Shown here: positions 7,428 through 15,950 of the stretch, in pieces | Position numbering within the stretch: position 1 is the first letter of the stretch | Layout of the letters: each line of letters starts with the position of its first letter | DNA from: Streptomyces sp. ATexAB-D23 | GTDB taxonomy: Bacteria > Actinomycetota > Actinomycetes > Streptomycetales > Streptomycetaceae | Reading direction: 5' to 3' | DNA: 64,000 nucleotides | Assembly: GCF_000373645.1 (NCBI RefSeq) | Contig: NZ_KB892001.1 | Coordinates: 376,441 to 440,440 of the forward strand | Notes under the pieces: model-generated | Told to the model about the DNA's origin: nothing | Databases searched by the model: none | What the model saw: only the letters and a program-made list of their open reading frames with translations | Translations under genes and position numbers: made by a program

Positions 7428-9128
7428 ATGGACGCTCACGAGATCGAGGAAGGCCGCCGCCGCTGGCAGGCCCGTTACGACAAGGCCCGCAAGCGTGACG
7501 CGGACTTCACCACGCTCTCCGGAGACCCGGTCGAGCCCGTCTACGGGCCCCGCCCCGGGGACGCGTACGAGGGCTTCGAGCGGATCGGCTGGCCCGGTGA
7601 GTACCCCTACACCCGGGGGCTCCACCCGACCGGCTACCGGGGCCGCACCTGGACCATCCGCCAGTTCGCCGGCTTCGGCAACGCCGAGCAGACCAACGAG
7701 CGCTACAAGATGATCCTGGCCGCCGGGGGCGGCGGGCTGAGCGTGGCCTTCGACATGCCGACCCTGATGGGCCGCGACTCCGACGACCCGCGCGCGCTCG
7801 GCGAGGTCGGCCACTGCGGGGTGGCCATCGACTCCGCCGCCGACATGGAGGTCCTCTTCAAGGACATCCCGCTCGGCGACGTCACCACGTCGATGACGAT
7901 CAGCGGCCCGGCCGTGCCGGTCTTCTGCATGTACCTGGTCGCCGCCGAACGCCAGGGCGTCGACCCGGCCGTCCTGAACGGCACGCTCCAGACGGACATC
8001 TTCAAGGAGTACATCGCGCAGAAGGAGTGGCTCTTCCAGCCCGAGCCCCATCTGCGCCTCATCGGCGACCTGATGGAGCACTGCGCGAGCTCCATCCCCG
8101 CCTACAAGCCGCTTTCCGTCTCCGGCTACCACATCCGCGAGGCCGGGGCGACGGCCGCGCAGGAGCTGGCGTACACCCTCGCCGACGGCTTCGGCTACGT
8201 CGAGCTCGGCCTCTCGCGCGGCCTCGACGTCGACGCCTTCGCGTCCGGCCTGTCCTTCTTCTTCGACGCCCACCTCGACTTCTTCGAGGAGATCGCCAAG
8301 TTCCGCGCGGCCCGCCGGATCTGGGCCCGCTGGATGAAGGAGACGTACGGCGCGAAGACCGACAAGGCGCAGTGGCTGCGCTTCCACACCCAGACCGCCG
8401 GTGTCTCGCTCACCGCGCAGCAGCCGTACAACAACGTCGTACGGACCGCGGTCGAGGCGCTGTCCGCCGTCCTCGGCGGCACCAACTCGCTGCACACCAA
8501 CGCCCTCGACGAGACCCTCGCGCTCCCCTCCGAGCAGGCCGCCGAGATCGCGCTGCGCACCCAGCAGGTGCTGATGGAGGAGACCGGCGTCGCCAACGTG
8601 GCCGACCCGCTGGGCGGTTCCTGGTACGTGGAGCAGCTCACCGACCGCATCGAGGCCGACGCCGAGAAGATCTTCGAGCAGATCAAGGAACGCGGCACCC
8701 GCGCCCACCCCGACGGGCAGCACCCGGTGGGGCCGATGACCTCCGGCATCCTGCGCGGCATCGAGGACGGCTGGTTCACCGGCGAGATCGCCGAGTCCGC
8801 CTTCCGCTACCAGCAGGCCCTGGAGAAGGGCGACAAGCGGGTCGTCGGCGTCAACGTCGCGCACGGCTCGGTCACCGGCGACCTGGAGATCCTGCGGGTC
8901 AGCCACGAGGTCGAGCGCGAGCAGGTCCGCGAACTGGCCGCCCGCAAGGCGGGCCGTGACGACGCCGGGGTCCGCGCCGCGCTGGACGCCATGCTGGCCG
9001 CAGCCCGCGACGGCTCCAACATGATCGCGCCGATGCTCGACGCGGTGCGCGCCGAGGCCAGCCTCGGCGAGATCTGCGGGGTCCTGCGCGACGAGTGGGG
9101 CGTCTACACGGAGCCGCCGGGCTTCTGA
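7428..9128 (+). CDS. icmA: Isobutyryl-CoA mutase large subunit IcmA
   Basis: This is the substrate-binding subunit of adenosylcobalamin-dependent isobutyryl-CoA mutase, which interconverts isobutyryl-CoA and n-butyryl-CoA in valine breakdown and butyryl-CoA supply to polyketides. Its 566 residues are the known IcmA length and cover only the TIM-barrel domain. The cobalamin-binding domain is missing and would come from a separate IcmB not found in this window. Two residues separate it from methylmalonyl-CoA mutases: Phe80 in RQFAGFGN (Tyr in MCM) and Gln198 in YIAQKEW (Arg in MCM), both as in characterised IcmA. The ATG follows a 24-bp palindrome and GGTGG. It is monocistronic and convergent with a TetR gene. 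Confidence 0.93.
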   Translation: MDAHEIEEGRRRWQARYDKARKRDADFTTLSGDPVEPVYGPRPGDAYEGFERIGWPGEYPYTRGLHPTGYRGRTWTIRQFAGFGNAEQTNERYKMILAAGGGGLSVAFDMPTLMGRDSDDPRALGEVGHCGVAIDSAADMEVLFKDIPLGDVTTSMTISGPAVPVFCMYLVAAERQGVDPAVLNGTLQTDIFKEYIAQKEWLFQPEPHLRLIGDLMEHCASSIPAYKPLSVSGYHIREAGATAAQELAYTLADGFGYVELGLSRGLDVDAFASGLSFFFDAHLDFFEEIAKFRAARRIWARWMKETYGAKTDKAQWLRFHTQTAGVSLTAQQPYNNVVRTAVEALSAVLGGTNSLHTNALDETLALPSEQAAEIALRTQQVLMEETGVANVADPLGGSWYVEQLTDRIEADAEKIFEQIKERGTRAHPDGQHPVGPMTSGILRGIEDGWFTGEIAESAFRYQQALEKGDKRVVGVNVAHGSVTGDLEILRVSHEVEREQVRELAARKAGRDDAGVRAALDAMLAAARDGSNMIAPMLDAVRAEASLGEICGVLRDEWGVYTEPPGF

Positions 9129-9138
9129 CGTACGTACG

Positions 9139-9170
9139 CGCGGCCCCGCCGCTATTCGGCGGCGGCCGCG
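9139..9170. terminator. Bidirectional terminator between icmA and TetR
   Basis: An imperfect stem (CGCGGCCCCGCCG against CGGCGGCGGCCGCG) with a five-base loop lies just after icmA and overlaps the last codons of the convergent TetR gene. Confidence 0.5.
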
Positions 9171-9781
9171 CCCACGCCCGCGAGCAGCAGCAGTGTGAAG
9201 CGCCGGGCCCAGTCGGCGTCGACGGGCTCGGCGCTCACCAGCGTCCGGTGCACCACCGCGCCGGCGATCACATCGAAGATCAGGTCGGCGGTCAGCGCCG
9301 CCGTGGCCTCGTCCGGCTCGACGGGCAGCTCACCGCGCTCCTGTGCCCGCCGCCGCCCCTGGAGCACGAGGCGCTTCTGCCGGTTCACGATCGAGTCGCG
9401 GATACGGGTGCGCAGCGCCTCGTCGCGGGTCGACTCCGCGACCACCGCCATCAGCGCGGTCCGCGTCTCCGGGCGGTCCAGCAGCGCCGCGAACTGGAGC
9501 ACCACCGCCTCCACATCGGCGGCCAGGCTGCCGAGGTCCGGCATCTCCAACTCGTCGAAGAGGACCGCGACCGCGTCCACGACCAGTTCGTTCTTGCCCG
9601 CCCAGCGCCGGTAGAGGGTCGTCTTGGCGACCCCGGCCCGCGCCGCCACGTCGCCCATCGTCAGCTTCGACCAGCCGAGGTCCACCAGCGAGGCTCTGGT
9701 CGCCTCAAGGATCGCCTCGTCGGCGGCGGCGCTGCGCGGACGTCCCGATCGTGCGGGTTTGGGGTGGCTGCGGCTGAGCAT
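9152..9781 (-). CDS. TetR family transcriptional regulator
   Basis: A 209-residue TetR-type repressor. The N-terminal helix-turn-helix occupies residues about 17-63 (TMGDVAARAGVAKTTLYRRW is the recognition part). The C-terminal ligand domain ends in LLLLAGVGAAAAE and resembles the TetR_C group with the pattern GAVVHRTLV. The ATG at 9781 is chosen because the region before it carries an inverted repeat that looks like its own operator. It is convergent with icmA. Ligand unknown; an acyl-CoA ligand would fit the neighbour but is only a guess. Confidence 0.85.
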   Translation of the reverse strand: MLSRSHPKPARSGRPRSAAADEAILEATRASLVDLGWSKLTMGDVAARAGVAKTTLYRRWAGKNELVVDAVAVLFDELEMPDLGSLAADVEAVVLQFAALLDRPETRTALMAVVAESTRDEALRTRIRDSIVNRQKRLVLQGRRRAQERGELPVEPDEATAALTADLIFDVIAGAVVHRTLVSAEPVDADWARRFTLLLLAGVGAAAAE

Positions 9782-9789
9782 GCCGTGAC

Positions 9790-9809
9790 CATACCCGCCA
9801 GTAGGTATG
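9790..9809. promoter_or_regulatory. Inverted repeat before the TetR gene (candidate autoregulatory operator)
   Basis: CATACC and GGTATG are separated by eight bases, 9-28 bases upstream of the TetR start. Size and position suit TetR autorepression. Confidence 0.5.
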
Positions 9810-9876
9810 CCCGGCCGGTCCCGCAACCCGTGAGACAGATCACCGGACACTCCTGTGCGAGAGGGGTCCCGGCCAG

Positions 9877-9899
9877 TTACGCTACGGGTCGTAGCGTAA
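9877..9899. promoter_or_regulatory. Perfect palindrome (10-3-10) of unknown regulator
   Basis: TTACGCTACG, GGT, then the exact complement CGTAGCGTAA. It lies about 95 bases from the TetR start and 199 bases from the next gene's start. It differs from the site at 9790-9809, so it may bind a second regulator or mark the promoter of the thioredoxin-TPR gene. Confidence 0.6.
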
Positions 9900-10097
9900 G
9901 GATGACGGCCTGGTCCGGCATCGCGCTACGACGAACGACAGCCACAGGCGCCGGGTGGGGACCGGGTGCCGAACCGGGTCTTCAGGGGCCCAGTGGCCGT
10001 GTCTGTCCGTGCGCCTCGCACACCGGCGAGGGCTGCGGACGGGCGCGGTTCACGTATCGCTTTCCGGAACAGTGCGCCGAGGGGGGAGGATGTACGT

Positions 10098-11072
10098 ATG
10101 CAGCCCAGAAACATGTCCATGAGCGGCGTCGTCGACCTCGCCGCGGTGAAGGCGGCCGGTGAGGCCAAGGTGAAGGCGGAGCAGGCCCGCGCCGAGTCCG
10201 CCCGGCAGGGCGGCCCCGCGGCCGTGCCCGCCTCGTCCCTCGTGATCGACGTCGATGAGGCCGGCTTCGAGAGCGACGTCCTCCAGCGCTCCGCCGAAGT
10301 GCCCGTCGTCATCGACTTCTGGGCCGAGTGGTGCGAGCCGTGCAAGCAGCTGGGCCCGCTCCTGGAGCGCCTGGCCCACGAGTACAACGGCCGCTTCCTG
10401 CTGGCCAAGGTCGACGTCGACGCCAACCAGATGCTGATGCAGCAGTTCGGCATCCAGGGCATTCCCGCCGTCTTCGCGGTCGTCGCCGGACAGGCGCTGC
10501 CGCTCTTCCAGGGCGCGGCCCCCGAGGCCCAGATCCGCCAGACCCTGGACCAGCTGATCCAGGTCGGCGAGGAGCGCTTCGGGATCACCGGCATCGCGGT
10601 CGACCCGTCGGCGGCCGACGCCGAGGCGCAGGCCCCCGCTCCGGTGCCCCCCGGGCCCTACGACAGCCTTCTGGAGGCGGCCGCGCGGGCGCTGGACGCC
10701 AATGACTTCCCCGGTGCGGTCCAGGCGTACAAGAACGTCCTGTCCGACGACCCGGCCAACACCGAGGCCAAGCTCGGCCTCGCCCAGGCCGAACTGCTGG
10801 CCCGGGTCCAGAAGACGGACCCGCAGCAGGTCCGCAAGGACGCCGCCGAGAAGCCGGCCGACGTGGACGCGCAGCTGGCGGCGGCCGACCTGGACCTCGT
10901 CGGCGGCCATGTCGAGGACGCCTTCGGCCGGCTCGTGGAGACGGTGCGCCGCACGTTCGGCGACGACCGCGACCGGGTGCGGCTGCGGCTGCTCGACCTC
11001 TTCGAGGTGATCGGCCCGGAGGACCCGAGGGTCGGTGCCGCACGCACCGCGCTCGCGCGCGTCCTGTTCTGA
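10098..11072 (+). CDS. Thioredoxin-TPR protein, CnoX/YbbN-like chaperedoxin
   Basis: A 324-residue cytosolic protein. Residues about 50-160 form a thioredoxin fold with the active-site motif WCEPC in DFWAEWCEPCKQLGP and the cis-proline segment GIPAVFA. The remaining 150 residues are helical and TPR-like (YDSLLEAAARALDANDFPGAVQAY and similar). This domain order matches E. coli YbbN/CnoX, a holdase that protects proteins from oxidation and passes them to chaperones. The C-x-x-C pair is kept here, unlike in E. coli CnoX, so disulfide chemistry is plausible. Start and Shine-Dalgarno are clear; a strong terminator follows. The first 40 residues are a charged Ala-rich leader. Confidence 0.85.
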   Translation: MQPRNMSMSGVVDLAAVKAAGEAKVKAEQARAESARQGGPAAVPASSLVIDVDEAGFESDVLQRSAEVPVVIDFWAEWCEPCKQLGPLLERLAHEYNGRFLLAKVDVDANQMLMQQFGIQGIPAVFAVVAGQALPLFQGAAPEAQIRQTLDQLIQVGEERFGITGIAVDPSAADAEAQAPAPVPPGPYDSLLEAAARALDANDFPGAVQAYKNVLSDDPANTEAKLGLAQAELLARVQKTDPQQVRKDAAEKPADVDAQLAAADLDLVGGHVEDAFGRLVETVRRTFGDDRDRVRLRLLDLFEVIGPEDPRVGAARTALARVLF

Positions 11073-11108
11073 GCCGATTGTCCGACCCGATTGTTCTGAA
11101 CTGACAAC

Positions 11109-11145
11109 ACGGCCGCGACTGCCTCCGGGCGTCGCGGCCGTTTTC
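11109..11145 (+). terminator. Rho-independent terminator
   Basis: A perfect 11-bp stem (ACGGCCGCGAC with GTCGCGGCCGT) is followed by a T-run (TTTTC). This is the clearest classical terminator in the window and ends the thioredoxin-TPR transcript. Confidence 0.85.
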
Positions 11146-11203
11146 GCGATCAGGCGATAAGAGTGGGCTCCGCTTTACCAAATCTTGATAAAAGCGCGCC
11201 CTG

Positions 11204-11216
11204 TTACTCGCAGTAA
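11204..11216. promoter_or_regulatory. TTACT-N3-AGTAA site 1
   Basis: TTACT and AGTAA flank CGC in the AT-rich upstream region. It resembles the better site at 11331-11348, so the two may be paired binding sites for one regulator. Confidence 0.45.
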
Positions 11217-11330
11217 ATCGATCTTTGCGAACTGTCCTGTTTCGCTCATCCTTCCCACCTTTCGTCCGTCACTGCGGGGCAACCCTGTGTGGCTGCCCGG
11301 TGTCGCGATGTCGTGGCCCGGTTATCGGGC

Positions 11331-11348
11331 CGTTACTAGCGAGTAACG
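11331..11348. promoter_or_regulatory. CGTTACT-N4-AGTAACG inverted repeat, site 2
   Basis: Perfect 7-bp arms around AGCG, 350 bases before the DUF6230 start. It is a second copy of the TTACT/AGTAA pattern. A TetR- or GntR-type dimer is plausible; the regulator is unknown. Confidence 0.55.
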
Positions 11349-11697
11349 AACCCCCTTGTGCCACGGGCGGGAATGGACCACGATCGGCCACGCTCGGTCC
11401 AATGACGCCAGTCCGGCAGCCAGTCGGTGCGGCGGCTCCGTTGGGTCCCCGCCGGGCGGGCCGGCGGCAGTGGCGCCGGCTCCGGACAGGGGGGTTCCTG
11501 CCGACCGGCAGGGCCTGTCCGACGAGGTCGCGCGAACGCGTGGCCAGTGGTTGTCGCTCGGGGGTGATCGCCGGTGATACGGACGCTTTACAGGCCTCCG
11601 TTCGCGGGCGCTCTCTTTCCGAGGACGTAGCACTTCTCCCATCCCAGGTCGGGCAGGATGCCAGACCGGAGATGTACGTCCGAGAAGGAGGAAAAGT

Positions 11698-12366
11698 ATG
11701 AGTTCCCAGGTTCGCGGTGGCACGAGATGGAAGCGTTTCGCTGTCGTCATGGTGCCGAGCGTCATAGCCACCGCCGCCGTCGGCGTCGGTCTGGCCCAGG
11801 GCGCGCTCGCCGCGTCCTTCAGCGTGTCGGGGCAGGAGTTCAAGGTCAAGGCCGGCGAGCTCGAGGGCTACGACTTCGTGCAGTACGGCAGTGTGGCCAC
11901 CGAGCAGGGCGCCGATCCCAAGGTCGCTGACGGCAAGGGTCACGCCGTGGCCGTGTCGGGCTTCAGCAAGGCCTACATCACGAACATGTGCCAGTCGGTC
12001 GTCACGCCCAACCTGCCGTTCGGCCTCGGCGACATCACCCTGAAGCTGGAGGCGGGTGGCGAGGGGCACGACCGTGTCTACGCCAAGGACCTCTACCTTG
12101 ACGTGTCGGAGCTCGACGGTGACGCCAAGTTCAGCAACATCGACATCGGTGTGGGTGCCGGTTCGCTGAAGACGGACAAGCCGGGAAGCATTGGCATTCA
12201 GCCCGGTACGCAGGCCAACCCCAACGGGTTCGCCCAGCGTGCCGAGAAGGCCGTGCTGACCGATGTCCGCCAGAAGGCGTGGGCCACGACGGCCGGCACC
12301 TTCAACCTCAGCGGACTGAAGCTGCGCCTTCACAAGGGTTCCGGCGCCGGCAAGGAGTGCTACTAA
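11698..12366 (+). CDS. DUF6230 family exported protein
   Basis: A 222-residue exported protein. A basic start (RGGTRWKRF) and a hydrophobic stretch (VVMVPSVIATAAVGVGLA) end in GALAAS near residue 40, giving a probable signal peptide or anchor. The mature part is beta-rich and Gly-rich with two cysteines (NMCQS and the terminal KECY) that could form a disulfide. Members of this family are often mislabelled cholesterol esterases, but no catalytic triad is visible. It is first in a row with a DUF6114 membrane protein and a Ser/Pro/Lys-rich exported protein, probably one cell-surface unit. Translation is driven by a very strong Shine-Dalgarno. Confidence 0.85.
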   Translation: MSSQVRGGTRWKRFAVVMVPSVIATAAVGVGLAQGALAASFSVSGQEFKVKAGELEGYDFVQYGSVATEQGADPKVADGKGHAVAVSGFSKAYITNMCQSVVTPNLPFGLGDITLKLEAGGEGHDRVYAKDLYLDVSELDGDAKFSNIDIGVGAGSLKTDKPGSIGIQPGTQANPNGFAQRAEKAVLTDVRQKAWATTAGTFNLSGLKLRLHKGSGAGKECY

Positions 12367-12461
12367 GCACTCGCCCGGGCGGTCGGGGGCGCACAACGGG
12401 TCCCCGGCCGCCCACCCTTCTCCTTCTCACAGCAGTACCGGTTCCCAGGGAGCTGTTTTCC

Positions 12462-13040
12462 ATGAGCCCCGAATCCCAAGGGCAGAACGAGCACTACCTC
12501 TCCGTCGCCCGGCGAGGCTTCCGCACCTGGCGGGGTGACCGGCCGTTCTGGGCCGGACTGTTCACCATGCTGGGCGGCTTGCCCATCATGTACTTCCCGT
12601 ACGCGAACATGCACCTCGGCAACATGACGCTGGCGATGTCCACCACGGCCGGCGCCGGTTCGCTGATCATCGGTGTCCTGCTCGTCACGCTGGGCCTGAC
12701 GATGTGGTTCCACAGCATCGTCCGCGTGTTCGCCGGTGTCGCGGCGATTCTGCTGGCCCTCATCTCCATACCCGTCGCCAACATCGGCGGCTTCCTGGTC
12801 GGCTTCGTCTTCGCCCTGCTCGGCGGCGCGCTTTCCATCTCGTGGGCCCCGGGCGAGCCACAGGCGGAGGAGCCCGCGCCCGTCGCGGCCGCTCCCGCCG
12901 AGGAGGCCCCGGAGACCGTCTCGTTCGCGAAGGACGAGCCGCTTCCCGAGGGTGCGCTCCACGGTGCCGGCGTCCCCGAGCAGCAGGCCGCCTACGACAC
13001 CACGGTCGAGGCCGACGGCGGGAGGCATCGTGCGGGGTGA
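12462..13040 (+). CDS. DUF6114 membrane protein
   Basis: A 192-residue protein with about four membrane helices between residues 25 and 130 (FWAGLFTMLGGLPIMYFPY, AGSLIIGVLLVTLGLTMWF, FAGVAAILLALISIPVA, GGFLVGFVFALLGGAL). A cytosolic acidic Ala/Pro/Glu-rich tail of about 60 residues follows. The ATG at 12462 has AGGGAGCTG upstream and follows DUF6230 after 95 bases. Its stop overlaps the next gene's GTG region by 11 bases. The family has no known function; constant pairing with DUF6230 suggests a membrane anchor or export partner for it. Confidence 0.83.
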   Translation: MSPESQGQNEHYLSVARRGFRTWRGDRPFWAGLFTMLGGLPIMYFPYANMHLGNMTLAMSTTAGAGSLIIGVLLVTLGLTMWFHSIVRVFAGVAAILLALISIPVANIGGFLVGFVFALLGGALSISWAPGEPQAEEPAPVAAAPAEEAPETVSFAKDEPLPEGALHGAGVPEQQAAYDTTVEADGGRHRAG

Positions 13041-14367
13041 CGACAAGCAGGTGAACGCCGCGGACGAGAGCGGGTTCCAGGAACGCCGGGGGCCGCGCCA
13101 CGCCGCCCCGAAGAAGTCGCTGCTGACGAAGCTGCACATGCCCTCGGGCAAGAAGGCGTTCGCGCTCGCCGCGATGCCGACGGCGGTGTTCGTCGGCATG
13201 GGGCTCACCCCGAGGCTGGCGATGGCCGACGACAGCGCGGACATCCCCTTCGCGCCGGGCCCGTGTGTGACCCGCTCCGACGAGCCGAGCGAGTCGGCCG
13301 ACCCGACGCCCTCCGCGTCGAAGACGCCGTCCCCGTCGGCGAGCGAGAGCGGAAAGCCGACGCCGGGCACGAGCGGTGAGGCGACCCCGAAGCCGACCGC
13401 CACGGGCTCCGCGTCCGATGCGGCGTCCGATCCGGCCAAGGACTCGGCCGACAGCGCCGACTCCGCCGACACGGCGAAGAAGAGCACCGACGCCGCCCCG
13501 GCCGAGACCCCCGCCGCCACGCCCTCGCCCACCAAGTCGACCAACCCGCTCGACCCGCTGGGCCTCGGCGACGCGCTCAAGAAGCTCTTCGAGGGCCCGG
13601 ACAAGGAGACGGCGAGCCCGTCCCCGAGCGCCACCGCCGAGTCCCCGAAGCCGTCGGCGTCCGCCACGGCGGAGGACAAGGCGCCGGAGAAGTCCACCGA
13701 GAAGGCCACGGACGCGGCGAAGGACACGGCGAAGGACACGGCCGACAAGACCACCGAAGCCATCCGCGAGGCGGCCGGCAAGGCGGGCAGGACGGTCGAG
13801 GAGCTGGACGAGGACGTCAAGGGCACCGACGCCAAGAAGGACGAGGACATCCCGGACGGCGCCAAGCAGCCGTTCCCTTGCCCGACCGCGGACCCGCAGG
13901 CCCTGGCCGACGCGAAGGCGGAGCCCGGCATCCCGCTGCTGCCCAGCGACCCGTGGATCCTGGAGAGCTCGATGCTCACCCTGAACGGGCTCGACTACAA
14001 GGGCATCGTCGAGGTGAAGAAGGGCGACGGCAGCACGAAGAAGGTGCTGAAGTTCACCGCGTCCTCGATCGACATCAAGGACCTGCACCAGCTGACGGTC
14101 GGCCCGATGCCGGGCACCACGGGCCACGTGCAGGCGCGGAAGGGCTCCACCTCCACGATCCGCAACGGCACGGTGACGATGTACACGGAGGAGCTGAAGG
14201 GCAACCTCTTCGGTCTCATCCCGATCACCTTCAGCCCGGAGACCCCGCCCCCGCTGAACGTCCCGTTCGCCTTCTTCACCAAGGTGAAGGTGACCCAGGC
14301 GGGCCAGTTCGGCGGCACGCTGACGGTCCCGGGCCTGCACAACTACTTCACGGAGGGCACCGGCTGA
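13030..14367 (+). CDS. Exported Ser/Pro/Lys-rich protein with C-terminal beta domain
   Basis: A 445-residue protein. A basic N-terminus leads into a hydrophobic segment (residues about 43-66, ending RLAMADDSA), likely a signal peptide. Residues about 75-290 are disordered and rich in Ser, Pro, Thr, Ala, Lys and Glu, a wall-spanning stalk. The last 150 residues form a beta-rich domain (DPWILESSMLTLNGLDYKG to LHNYFTEGTG) that resembles the fold pattern of the DUF6230 protein two genes upstream. The GTG at 13030 has GGGAGG upstream and overlaps the DUF6114 stop; a GTG at 13051 is an alternative. Homologues are sometimes annotated as hydrogenase expression proteins, which nothing here supports. 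Confidence 0.75.
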   Translation: MRGDDKQVNAADESGFQERRGPRHAAPKKSLLTKLHMPSGKKAFALAAMPTAVFVGMGLTPRLAMADDSADIPFAPGPCVTRSDEPSESADPTPSASKTPSPSASESGKPTPGTSGEATPKPTATGSASDAASDPAKDSADSADSADTAKKSTDAAPAETPAATPSPTKSTNPLDPLGLGDALKKLFEGPDKETASPSPSATAESPKPSASATAEDKAPEKSTEKATDAAKDTAKDTADKTTEAIREAAGKAGRTVEELDEDVKGTDAKKDEDIPDGAKQPFPCPTADPQALADAKAEPGIPLLPSDPWILESSMLTLNGLDYKGIVEVKKGDGSTKKVLKFTASSIDIKDLHQLTVGPMPGTTGHVQARKGSTSTIRNGTVTMYTEELKGNLFGLIPITFSPETPPPLNVPFAFFTKVKVTQAGQFGGTLTVPGLHNYFTEGTG

Positions 14368-14386
14368 CGCCGCAGTGCTCCGCACA

Positions 14387-14428
14387 ACGGCGACGGGCCG
14401 CACCCCTCGGGGCGCGGCCCGTCGCCGT
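14387..14428. terminator. Bidirectional terminator
   Basis: A perfect 15-bp stem (ACGGCGACGGGCCGC and complement) with a 12-base loop lies between the exported-protein gene and the convergent pyruvate kinase gene. Confidence 0.75.
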
Positions 14429-14445
14429 ACGCGGTGCGGGTGCGG

Positions 14446-15876
14446 TCAGCCCTGGTCCTGGCCGCCCACGTGGTGGACGCGGACCATGTTGGTGGTGCCG
14501 GGGACGCCGGGGGGCGAGCCGGCCGTGATGACCATGGTGTCGCCGGGGTTGTAGCGGTTGAGCTTCAGCAGCTCCGAGTCGACCAGGTCCACCATCGCGT
14601 CCGTGTTGTCCACGTGCGGGACGACGTGGGCCTCGACGCCCCAGCTGAGGGCCAGCTGGTTGCGGGTGGCCTCGTCCGTGGTGAAGGCCAGGATCGGCTG
14701 GGCGGCGCGGTAGCGGGAGAGGCGGCGGGCGGTGTCACCGGACTTGGTGAAGGCGACCAGGGCCTCGCCGCCCAGGAAGTCCGCGATCTCGCAGGCCGCG
14801 CGGGCCACCGAACCGCCTTGGGTGCGGGGCTTCTTGCCCGGGACCAGCGGCTGGAGGCCCTTGGAGAGCAGCTCCTCCTCGGCGGCGACGACGATCTTCG
14901 ACATCGTCTTGACCGTCTCGATCGGGTACGCGCCGACCGAGGACTCCGCGGAGAGCATGACCGCGTCCGCGCCGTCCAGGATCGCGTTGGCGACGTCGGA
15001 CGCCTCGGCGCGGGTCGGCCGGGAGTTGGTGATCATCGACTCCATCATCTGGGTCGCCACGATCACCGGCTTGGCGTTGCGCCGGCACAGCTCCACCAGG
15101 CGCTTCTGCACCATCGGGACCTTCTCCAGCGGGTATTCGACGGCGAGGTCGCCACGGGCGACCATCACACCGTCGAACGCCATGACGACGCCCTCCATGT
15201 GCTCGACGGCCTGCGGCTTCTCCACCTTGGCGATGACGGGGACCCGGCGGCCCTCCTCGTCCATCACCTTGTGGACGTCCTTGACGTCGTCGGCGTCCCG
15301 GACGAAGGAGAGCGCGACCATGTCGGCGCCCATCTTCAGCGCGAAGCGCAGGTCCTCGACGTCCTTCTCGGACAGGGCCGGGACGTTGACCGCGGCGCCC
15401 GGCAGGTTGATCCCCTTGTGGTCGGAGATCACCCCGCCCTCGATGACGATGGTGTGGACCCGGGGGCCCTCGACGGAGACGACCTTGAGCTCGACGTTGC
15501 CGTCGTTGATCAGGATCGGGTCGCCCTTGGCCACGTCGCCGGGCAGGCCCTTGTAGGTCGTTCCGCAGATCGACTTGTCGCCGGGCACGTCCTCGGCGGT
15601 GATGACGAACTCGTCCCCGCGGACCAGTTCGACCGGACCCTCGGCGAACTTCGCCAGACGGATCTTCGGGCCCTGGAGGTCGGCGAGCACGCCGACCGCC
15701 CGCCCGGTCTCGGCGGCGGCCTTGCGGACCCGGTCGTAACGACCCTGGTGTTCCGCGTGGGAGCCGTGACTGAAGTTGAAACGGGCCACGCTCATGCCGG
15801 CCTCGATCAGAGCGACGAGCTGCTCATGGGAGTCGACGGCGGGGCCGAGGGTGCAGACGATTTTGGAACGGCGCAT
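14446..15876 (-). CDS. pyk: Pyruvate kinase
   Basis: Converts phosphoenolpyruvate and ADP to pyruvate and ATP in the cytosol. The 476-residue protein starts with the typical MRRSKIVCTLGPA and has the substrate segment ARFNFSHG. The catalytic signature is VIAKVEKPQAVEHM, with the lysine and the metal-binding Glu, followed by ARGDLAVE, ATQMMESM and the C-terminal allosteric domain. All domains are complete. The gene lies 74 bases downstream of ackA on the same strand, grouping lower glycolysis with the acetate node. Streptomyces usually carry two pyk genes; which one this is cannot be told from sequence alone. Confidence 0.95.
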   Translation of the reverse strand: MRRSKIVCTLGPAVDSHEQLVALIEAGMSVARFNFSHGSHAEHQGRYDRVRKAAAETGRAVGVLADLQGPKIRLAKFAEGPVELVRGDEFVITAEDVPGDKSICGTTYKGLPGDVAKGDPILINDGNVELKVVSVEGPRVHTIVIEGGVISDHKGINLPGAAVNVPALSEKDVEDLRFALKMGADMVALSFVRDADDVKDVHKVMDEEGRRVPVIAKVEKPQAVEHMEGVVMAFDGVMVARGDLAVEYPLEKVPMVQKRLVELCRRNAKPVIVATQMMESMITNSRPTRAEASDVANAILDGADAVMLSAESSVGAYPIETVKTMSKIVVAAEEELLSKGLQPLVPGKKPRTQGGSVARAACEIADFLGGEALVAFTKSGDTARRLSRYRAAQPILAFTTDEATRNQLALSWGVEAHVVPHVDNTDAMVDLVDSELLKLNRYNPGDTMVITAGSPPGVPGTTNMVRVHHVGGQDQG

Positions 15877-15950
15877 GAGGCGGATCCTATCGGTTTGTTT
15901 CGCTGCGGAATATTCCGGCTGGTGGAAGATACAAAGGGGCGCGGGGGTGC

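Larger units (their letters stand above)
9782..10097. other. Divergent control region between TetR and CnoX-like genes
   Basis: This 316-base non-coding stretch serves two divergent genes. It holds the inverted repeat at 9790-9809 next to the TetR start and the palindrome at 9877-9899. A strong Shine-Dalgarno (GGGGGAGGA, ending 7 bases before the ATG at 10098) precedes the next gene. No coding sequence is convincing here. Confidence 0.6.
11073..11697. other. Long intergenic region upstream of the DUF6230 cassette
   Basis: There is no convincing gene in these 625 bases. It starts with the terminator of the thioredoxin-TPR gene and then has an AT-rich stretch (11175-11230). It holds two TTACT...AGTAA sites (11204-11216 and 11331-11348). 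A nested inverted repeat at 11483-11521 pairs CGGACAGG with CCTGTCCG around CCTGCCG/CGGCAGG. It ends in a strong Shine-Dalgarno (GAAGGAGGAAAAGT) directly before the ATG at 11698. The length suggests complex control or a long 5' leader. Confidence 0.6.

Noticed and set aside
11483..11521. Possible fourth copy of the TAG-headed element (AGGGCCTGTCC)
   Set aside because: The match stops after CTGTCCG and no gene stop codon is involved; the nested inverted repeat may be an ordinary hairpin.
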